A stretch of 13,952 nucleotides of DNA from Lachnospiraceae bacterium. GTDB lineage: Bacteria; Bacillota_A; Clostridia; Lachnospirales; Lachnospiraceae. Position 1 is the stretch's first letter. Every line of letters starts with the position of its first letter. Below, one piece after another: positions 1 through 5,283 of this stretch. The stretch covers positions 1-13,952 of the forward strand of contig JAISHZ010000387.1 of the NCBI GenBank assembly GCA_031262285.1, given 5' to 3'. The notes below the pieces were generated by a model. That model was not told where the DNA came from. It worked only from the letters and a program-made list of their open reading frames with translations, and made no database searches. The translations under genes and the position numbers were made by a program.

Positions 1-204
1 CCAAGGAAGAATACAAATAAACCTGCAATGGTAGTGGAACTAAAATGGGACAAATCCGCAGAAAGTGCCATCAAACAGATTAAAGAAAAGGAGTATAGTA
101 AGGTATTCGAGAATTATACAGGAGAAATACTACTGGTGGGCATTAATTACGATAAAGTAAGCAAGAAACATACTTGTTTGATTGAGAATATACACGGACA
201 TTAA
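1..204 (+). CDS. PD-(D/E)XK nuclease-domain protein, C-terminal end (5' end outside window)
   Basis: An open frame enters from the left edge and ends at TAA 202-204, giving 67 visible residues. The sequence contains MVVELKWDKSAESAIKQI and then TGEILLVGINYDK. The E-L-K with the following A-I-x-Q-I is the ExK half of the PD-(D/E)XK nuclease fold plus the conserved Gln helix. The VGINYD strand near the end is typical of the C-terminal domain of the clostridial/Bacteroidetes family that joins an AAA-ATPase-like N-terminal domain to this nuclease domain. Only this domain end is visible, so the ATPase half is assumed from the family. Biological role is not established for the family; defence or mobile-element-related roles have been suggested. 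It is on the opposite strand to the xylan genes and not functionally linked to them. Confidence 0.75.
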   Translation, partial: PRKNTNKPAMVVELKWDKSAESAIKQIKEKEYSKVFENYTGEILLVGINYDKVSKKHTCLIENIHGH

Positions 205-205
205 G

Positions 206-334
206 CAAAGTTTGCCGATCGGCATTTGCGTAGCGGTAAAATATCCGCAAGATATGATAATCGGCATCCATGACATACCTACCCGCAAGTAGTATGAGCA
301 TTACAACCTAATCAACAATAAGTTAGATGATTAG
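206..334 (+). pseudogene. remnant of a 4Fe-4S double-cluster (epoxyqueuosine-reductase-like) protein, N-terminal region
   Basis: Reading from 206 gives QSLPIGICVAVKYPQDMI, then IGIHDIPTRK, an in-frame TAG at 290-292, then YEHYNLINNKLDD and a second stop at 332-334. The pattern (P-x-G-I-x-V-A-V-K, then a -D-x-P-T- and a Y-E-H-Y-N-x-I-N-x-K-L-D helix) matches, from memory, the N-terminal region of clostridial 4Fe-4S double-cluster proteins related to epoxyqueuosine reductase. There the equivalent stretch reads like P-T-x-x-Y-Y-x-x-Y-N-x-I-N. No start codon with a ribosome-binding site is present; the frame runs in from inside the end of the nuclease gene. The iron-sulfur cysteine motifs are absent. 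It is a dead fragment. The family call is moderate because only about 40 residues remain. Confidence 0.5.
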
Positions 335-341
335 GTTGTAA
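301..341. repeat. perfect 14-bp inverted repeat at a pseudogene junction
   Basis: TTACAACCTAATCA (301-314) is repeated exactly in inverted orientation at 328-341 with a 13-nt loop. The left arm lies in the YNLIN codons of the plus-strand 4Fe-4S remnant. The right arm forms the aberrant last codons of the minus-strand methyltransferase remnant. There is no T-run on either side, so it is not an intrinsic terminator. The placement exactly where two unrelated decayed genes abut suggests a fold-back or template-switch rearrangement scar rather than a regulatory site. Confidence 0.7.
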
Positions 342-424
342 AAGGTAACAAGTTGAGCCTTGTCACGGAACAATCGCCCTTCTTCATCGTAATTTTCGTA
401 GTATTGCTTGATCTGCTCTTTCAT
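323..424 (-). pseudogene. N-terminal remnant of a class I SAM-dependent methyltransferase
   Basis: ATG at 424-422 opens a 33-codon frame beginning MKEQIKQYYENYDEEGRLF, then RDKAQLV, followed by an unrelated tail TFYNLII and TAA at 325-323. The start matches clostridial small-molecule methyltransferases (M-K-x-x-I-x-x-Y-Y-x-x-Y-x-E-x-x-R-L). These normally continue for about 240 residues with a glycine-rich SAM loop soon after. Here the match stops at about residue 26, where the sequence enters the inverted repeat at 328-341. The start codon follows the stop of the upstream peptidase remnant with no gap (TAA at 427-425, ATG at 424), so the two were once an operon. Not functional. Confidence 0.6.
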
Positions 425-680
425 TTACACAACCCCGCTCTCTAAAATGCAAAACGTCGTATTCTCACAGTCAATCTCCGCCAACGCACCGTAAGGAATA
501 ACGCCGCGCGGGTCGCAGTGCCCGATACTCACATTGTATAGCACGGGCACATACTCGCGCAGCTTCTTTCACTGCTCATAAGCGCCACCTGCATTCCTCG
601 AGTCCTGCAGTGCCATCTAAGATGGATACCTTGGTGACTATATCGCCGTGGCGCAATCTTTGAGGCTTAATTAGGTTCAT
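425..680 (-). pseudogene. S66 peptidase (LD-carboxypeptidase / MccF-like) with internal deletion
   Basis: The intact N-terminus starts at ATG 680-678 and reads MNLIKPQRLRHGDIVTKVS plus about 7 more residues, the K-P-x-x-L-x-x-G-D-x-V start of S66 serine peptidases. After about residue 26 the frame is lost. From about 585 another frame resumes with AYEQ, a TGA where a Trp codon may once have been, then KLREYVPVLYNVSIGHCDP and IPYGALAEIDCENTTF, ending LESGVV and TAA (427-425). That is the family's C-terminus, including the conserved G-H-x-x-P and P-Y-G-A-x-A-E-I-D stretches. The family is usually 300-350 residues; about 250 central residues, including the catalytic Ser and Glu, are missing. Its ATG overlaps the preceding frame's stop (ATGA at 680-677), the mark of a former coupled operon. 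Confidence 0.7.
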
Positions 681-757
681 AATTCTTTCGCTACGATCTT
701 TTTAAGCTTGTGTATGCAGTGTTTTTTGTCTGGAAGTTGGTCGGCTTCGACGTATCT
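677..757 (-). pseudogene. C-terminal remnant of an unidentified protein
   Basis: The frame reads RYVEADQLPDKKHCIHKLK and then KIVAKEL, ending in a TGA (679-677) that overlaps the start codon of the S66 peptidase remnant as ATGA. It is preceded by an in-frame TAG (760-758) with KQQGNII before it, so the gene is broken further upstream. The lysine-rich helical ending and the ATGA overlap show this was the last stretch of a real gene in the same former operon. I do not recognise the family. Confidence 0.35.
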
Positions 758-916
758 CTAAATAATGTTACCCTGCTGCTTCCTTGTACCAAAATACAAA
801 TGAAGAGTAGTTACTCAACCACAAAAAACCCAACGTCCTAATACGAACAGGCTTGACAAACCGCTCTCGAAGGAAATGCACACTTTTTTGATCACATCAC
901 ATAAAAACTACGAACT
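758..916. other. intergenic stretch with nothing recognisable
   Basis: Neither strand carries a supportable frame or RNA. No stem-loop plus T-run is seen just downstream of the alpha-glucuronidase stop (minus direction from 917), so where the xylan transcript ends is not evident. A TTGACA at 853-858 on the plus strand has no acceptable -10 at 16-18 bp. Confidence 0.5.
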
Positions 917-2908
917 CTAATAGATCTCCCTATTTTTTTCATCCTTGATCCCTGACTTGCGGTAAAAGTAAGCATTTACTTGGTCACACCATTCTTTCGC
1001 GTTCTTTCTTTGCCGTAGCAAGCGTTCTTTGACGTTTTCATAGGATCGAGTCGGTATCCGGTCTTTTATGCTTTCCCAAGTTTCCAGCATTTTTTCAACT
1101 GCTTCCGCTCCTTCAAAATGCGTATCATAAATATGCTGAATCACAGTCTTCCCGCTCTTGAGTGGATACGTATAAGGAACATGATGGAAAAACAGAAGCA
1201 ATTCTTCCGGGCAATCTTCTTTGGAATTGTACATGGATGCAAGCGGCTCGTGGTATTGTCTTGCATAAGCGGTTCCGCTGTCACTTCGATCGACTCCCAA
1301 ACCTTTCCAATCGGCACGGTGATAAGTTCCCCATCTGGAATATTCATACCCATCTACTTCGGGTCCATAATGCGTTCCAGGAACTACCATCCAACCAATC
1401 CCCAAAGGTGAGGTATACTTTTCATAAATTTCTCGGGATGGTAATAGAATCGATAAGATGGACTCGCGTACTTTCTGTTCTTGTGAGTAAGTAAGGCGTA
1501 TCCATTCATCGGCAATCTCTTCTGCGGTAAGTGTAGGTTGAAATGCTAGGCGACCAAATCCATAGAGGTTTGCTGCTGCCAGATCATTCCCCGTCCAGTT
1601 TGTATCTCTCCCGGTATTGGTTACAGCCGCTATTCCGCTGTGGGTAGAGGCAAATGTCTGTCCGGATATAATATCTGCTACTGTGTCTTTTTCTTTTTTA
1701 CAACAGGTATGGAAATCAAGCACTTCTTTGAACATAGGAATCAAATAACATACATCAATTTGTTGCCCTGTGTATTCTTGTGCAATCTGAACTTCCAGAA
1801 TCTGATTCGTTTTGGATAGTCCACCCAAGAGAGGAGAGATCGGTTCCCGAATCTGGAAATCCATTGGTCCATTCTTGATTTGTAAGATCACATTATCCGC
1901 AAATGTACCATCCAGACCAATAAAATGATCGTAACCCGCTCTGGCTCTATCCGTTTTGCGATCGCGCCAGTCCTGTGTGCAATTATAAACAAAGCAGCGC
2001 CAAATGATCAATCCACCGTATGGAGCGATCATTTCACCCAACATATTCGCGCCGTCCGCGTGTGTTCTCCCATAAGTAAAGGGTCCCGGACGACCTTCCG
2101 AATCTGCTTTTACCAAAAAACCACCCAAATGCGGAATCGCTGTGTATACTTCTTCCATTTTGCGTTTCCACCAAGCGCGCACTGCCGGATCAAGCGGATC
2201 GCATCCGATCCCATCAAGTTCCTCGCATGCAGCGAAATTCAAGCTTAGATAAAGAGAAATCCCATATCCTTCAAATATCTGCGCCAACTTCGCAACTTTA
2301 TCTAAAAATCGCGGTGTAATCAAATAAGTCGCTTCTTCCTTTACATTGACATTGTTGATCACAACACCGTTTATCCCTACACTGGATACGATTCTCGCGT
2401 AATCAACGATTCTCTCATTCAACACGATATCGCGACCTTCATAAAAGAAAGAATTACCCGAATATCCCCTCTCAATGGAGCCGTCCATATTGTCCCAATG
2501 ATTCAACATCCGCAAAGGATTCGCAGGAGTCACCTCCACATGGATTCCTGTGAACTCTTTCTCAAAACCGATCTCTCTTAATATGTGAAAAACACCATAC
2601 AAAATACCGCTTTCATCCGACGAACTCAAAGTGATCTGACCATTCTCTTCTTGAATACGATATGCTCCCTTAGCGACAGATTCTTCATCAGACGCTTTGG
2701 TGATACAAAGATTCGCTTGTTCTTTTGCTGTCAGCTGCGGACAAAAACCCAACATTCCTTCTATCCCGCGTTTCAGCTCAAGAAGCGCATTTTGAATCAT
2801 CGGATGATCTTCCGCAAAACCATACAAGAATATATTTTGAAAATAACGTATATTTTGTTTACTTTCCTGTCGCCGATATGTAAGCCATAAGTCTGTCCAT
2901 TCTTTCAT
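917..2908 (-). CDS. aguA: GH67 alpha-glucuronidase (xylan alpha-1,2-glucuronidase)
   Basis: This 663-residue enzyme of glycoside hydrolase family 67 removes (4-O-methyl-)D-glucuronic acid from the non-reducing terminal xylose of aldouronic acids. Start chosen at 2908 (MKEWTDLWLTY): GAGG lies 8 nt upstream, whereas the in-frame ATG at 2983 lies against a hairpin and has no ribosome-binding site. The length is usual for the family. The N-terminal domain (about 1-130) precedes the barrel. The catalytic acid sits in KADSEGRPGPFTYGRTHADG (E271). The paired acids expected for the base are D350 in NGPMDFQIREP and E378 in IAQEYTGQQ; their spacing from E271 is the same as E285/D364/E392 in the Geobacillus enzyme. 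No signal peptide or membrane segment, so cytoplasmic. It is the last gene of the locus, 207 bp after the GH3 stop with a 35-bp hairpin between. Confidence 0.95.
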   Translation of the reverse strand: MKEWTDLWLTYRRQESKQNIRYFQNIFLYGFAEDHPMIQNALLELKRGIEGMLGFCPQLTAKEQANLCITKASDEESVAKGAYRIQEENGQITLSSSDESGILYGVFHILREIGFEKEFTGIHVEVTPANPLRMLNHWDNMDGSIERGYSGNSFFYEGRDIVLNERIVDYARIVSSVGINGVVINNVNVKEEATYLITPRFLDKVAKLAQIFEGYGISLYLSLNFAACEELDGIGCDPLDPAVRAWWKRKMEEVYTAIPHLGGFLVKADSEGRPGPFTYGRTHADGANMLGEMIAPYGGLIIWRCFVYNCTQDWRDRKTDRARAGYDHFIGLDGTFADNVILQIKNGPMDFQIREPISPLLGGLSKTNQILEVQIAQEYTGQQIDVCYLIPMFKEVLDFHTCCKKEKDTVADIISGQTFASTHSGIAAVTNTGRDTNWTGNDLAAANLYGFGRLAFQPTLTAEEIADEWIRLTYSQEQKVRESILSILLPSREIYEKYTSPLGIGWMVVPGTHYGPEVDGYEYSRWGTYHRADWKGLGVDRSDSGTAYARQYHEPLASMYNSKEDCPEELLLFFHHVPYTYPLKSGKTVIQHIYDTHFEGAEAVEKMLETWESIKDRIPTRSYENVKERLLRQRKNAKEWCDQVNAYFYRKSGIKDEKNREIY

Positions 2909-2984
2909 AGCAAAACCTCTTTTTCCGCTTGATAATTTGTTATTCATGTGTTCTAGATCTACGTTCGTAGCGAATCGATGCACA

Positions 2985-3072
2985 GAACCGAACAGAGCCG
3001 TGAGGCATTTTGGGTGTTATATGCTGCACAGAGAGTCTAACACCCAAAACACCCCACGGCTCTGTTCGGTTC
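2985..3072 (-). repeat. 35-bp-stem intercistronic hairpin between the GH3 and GH67 genes
   Basis: Arms 2985-3019 and 3038-3072 are inverted copies, 32 of 35 positions identical, with an 18-nt loop (3020-3037). The three differences (3003/3054, 3006/3051, 3007/3050) are A-C mismatches if the plus strand is transcribed. They are G-U wobble pairs in the minus-strand RNA, the operon's own transcript, where all 35 positions pair. No U-run follows the stem in the minus direction, so it is not a standard intrinsic terminator. It begins 42 nt after the GH3 stop and ends 76 nt before the GH67 start. Plausible roles are 3'-end protection or a processing site setting the GH3:GH67 ratio, or a palindromic mobile repeat; these are inferences. 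Confidence 0.85.
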
Positions 3073-3114
3073 GTCCGGGACACACTGACCTTGAAACATA
3101 GATCGGTGAAATCA

Positions 3115-5259
3115 TTACATCTGAATCGTTACGTTTTGTACTTTTTTGCCGGTCAGTTTCTCACTGCGCGAATCAGGACACTGCCCTCCAAAGTACACCT
3201 TTGCGCTCCCTACAGGATATGTCAATATCCCTTCTTCGTTGAAAACGCCAAATGCTTCTTTCGGAAGAGAGAAAGAGAGTTTCTTGGATTCCCCGGGTGC
3301 CAGTTCCACTTTTACGATCCCCTTGAGTTGGAAATTCGGCACTGATTCGCCATCTACTTGCACATATATCTGCGTGGTTTCCACTCCTGCTACCTCTCCG
3401 ATGTTTTCTACGACAGCAGATATATTGACTCCATCCTCCGTCAGCACATCGGTCTCACACGTAAGTTCGCGATACGTGAAATCTGCATAGGAGAGTCCAT
3501 ATCCAAACGGATAAAGAGCTTCTTCCTGCATATAACGATAGGTTCTGTTTTTCATACTATAATCTGTAAATTCCGGGTATGGTGTATCCGCGTGATAGAA
3601 TGTGACAGGTAATTTCCCTTGCGGACTGCGTTCTCCAAACAAAATCTCCGCAACTGCTTGCCCACCTTGCGCTCCCGGATACCAGCATTGCAGGATTGCC
3701 GGAATATGCTCATCTGCCCAATCCACTGCCAAAGCACTTCCCGAAAGTAGAAGTAGCACGATAGGTTTCCCTGATTCGTATGCTGCTTCTAAAACCTTCT
3801 GCTGTAAGCCGGGTAACAGTAAATTGGGCTTATCGCCGCTGGCAAATTCATTCCCTTCGTCGCCTTCTTCTCCTTCCAGGCTGGCATCTAGACCTAAGCA
3901 GACAAATACGACATCACTTTGATCACAAACAGCGCGGACTTCGGCGATTCTATCATTACCGCTACTCAGATTTTGAATACGATCTTTGCACAGATGACAA
4001 CCTTCGGAATACAAAACACGAACATCCTCACCCAAAGAATCTTGCAAACCTTCTAAGATCGTCACATAGCGAGATGCGGTGCCTTCATAATTCCCAACCA
4101 ATGCTTTTCGATTGTTTGCATTAGGTCCGATGACACCAACTGTCTTTAACTTGTCTTTCTGCAAAGGAAGCAATTTGTCTTCATTTTTTAACAAAACAAC
4201 GGATTTCGCAGCTGCTTCTTTATTCAATTCACGCATTGGCTTGCTGTCTACAATAGAATATGGGATATCGTCAAACGGATTCTTAGGCATTGTCTCATCT
4301 GTAATCAGAACACCCAATTTCATCCTCGTCGTATAAAGATTAATCAATGCCTCTGTGAGTCTTTCTTCTTTCACCAATCCTTGATCCACTGCTTGACCCA
4401 AATATCGGAACAGATTGCCACAGTTGAGGTCGCATCCATTGTTCATAGCCATCGCAACAGATTCTACCGGCGAGTTGGTTACGTTGTGTCCTTCATGGAA
4501 ATCTTTGATTGCCCAACAGTCACTGACCACATGACCTTCAAAGCCCCAAGTTTCGCGCAACATTTTGTGCAACAAGAACTCACTACCACAGCAAGGTTCT
4601 CCATTGGTGCGATTGTAGGCACCCATGATCGCTTCAACACCCGCTTCCTGCACGCAGGCTTTGAAGGCAACCAAATAAGTCTCCATCATATCCTGCAAGG
4701 ACGCTACCGCATTGAAGCTATGCCGAATATCTTCCGGTCCGCTGTGAACAGCAAAGTGTTTCGCACAAGCGGCAGCTTTTAAATAATGTTCATCGTGACC
4801 TTGAATCCCTTCCACGAAACGAACACCCAAACGAGAAGTCAGATACGGATCTTCTCCAAAGGTCTCATGCCCTCTACCCCAACGCGGGTCACGGAAGATA
4901 TTTACGTTAGGAGACCAAAAAGTCAATCCCTTGTAGATATCCGTATCTGCATATTCCTGCTGCATATTGTATTTTGCACGACCTTCTGTGGAAATCGCAT
5001 CTGCGACCTCTTCAATAAAATCTTCATCAAAAGTCGCGGCTAACCCGATTGCTTGCGGGAAAACAGTCGCTACTCCCGCACGTGCCACTCCGTGAAGCGC
5101 TTCATTCCACCAGTTATAGGCTTTGATATTGAGTCGGGGAATGGCAGGTGCCCAATTGAGCACTTGCTCTACTTTTTCTTCCAATGTCATCTCGGAAATG
5201 ATCTTCGCAGCCGCTTCGCGATACTGCTGTACTTTTTCTTTGTTCTTCGTCAATTCCAT
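3115..5259 (-). CDS. GH3 beta-xylosidase (cytoplasmic)
   Basis: This 714-residue family 3 glycosidase likely releases xylose from the non-reducing end of xylo-oligosaccharides. The N-terminal (beta/alpha)8 domain (about 20-320) contains NWWNEALHGVAR (49-60), the W-N-E-A-L-H-G-V-A signature of bacterial GH3 xylosidases. It also has FRDPRWGRGHETFGEDPYL, KHFAVHSGPE, and the nucleophile Asp in VVSDCWAI (D247). The second domain (about 355-575) carries LEGEEGDEGN (461-470), where the family's acid/base Glu resides. A fibronectin-III-like domain (about 620-700) follows. No signal peptide. Start ATG 5259 has GGAG 8 nt upstream; the gene begins 24 bp after the GH8-SGNH stop, so they are co-transcribed. 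Arabinofuranosidase or glucosidase activity cannot be excluded from sequence, but signature and context favour xylosidase. Confidence 0.92.
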   Translation of the reverse strand: MELTKNKEKVQQYREAAAKIISEMTLEEKVEQVLNWAPAIPRLNIKAYNWWNEALHGVARAGVATVFPQAIGLAATFDEDFIEEVADAISTEGRAKYNMQQEYADTDIYKGLTFWSPNVNIFRDPRWGRGHETFGEDPYLTSRLGVRFVEGIQGHDEHYLKAAACAKHFAVHSGPEDIRHSFNAVASLQDMMETYLVAFKACVQEAGVEAIMGAYNRTNGEPCCGSEFLLHKMLRETWGFEGHVVSDCWAIKDFHEGHNVTNSPVESVAMAMNNGCDLNCGNLFRYLGQAVDQGLVKEERLTEALINLYTTRMKLGVLITDETMPKNPFDDIPYSIVDSKPMRELNKEAAAKSVVLLKNEDKLLPLQKDKLKTVGVIGPNANNRKALVGNYEGTASRYVTILEGLQDSLGEDVRVLYSEGCHLCKDRIQNLSSGNDRIAEVRAVCDQSDVVFVCLGLDASLEGEEGDEGNEFASGDKPNLLLPGLQQKVLEAAYESGKPIVLLLLSGSALAVDWADEHIPAILQCWYPGAQGGQAVAEILFGERSPQGKLPVTFYHADTPYPEFTDYSMKNRTYRYMQEEALYPFGYGLSYADFTYRELTCETDVLTEDGVNISAVVENIGEVAGVETTQIYVQVDGESVPNFQLKGIVKVELAPGESKKLSFSLPKEAFGVFNEEGILTYPVGSAKVYFGGQCPDSRSEKLTGKKVQNVTIQM

Positions 5260-5283
5260 AACACTTCTCCTTCTGCCCGCTCC

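Noticed and set aside
2909..2983. An upstream in-frame ATG at 2983 that would extend the alpha-glucuronidase by 25 residues
   Set aside because: It abuts the 35-bp hairpin and has no ribosome-binding site, while ATG 2908 has GAGG at good spacing and gives the usual family start.
2985..3072. Intrinsic terminator after the GH3 gene
   Set aside because: The stem is strong but no U-run follows it in the minus direction, so it is listed as a hairpin of unknown role instead.
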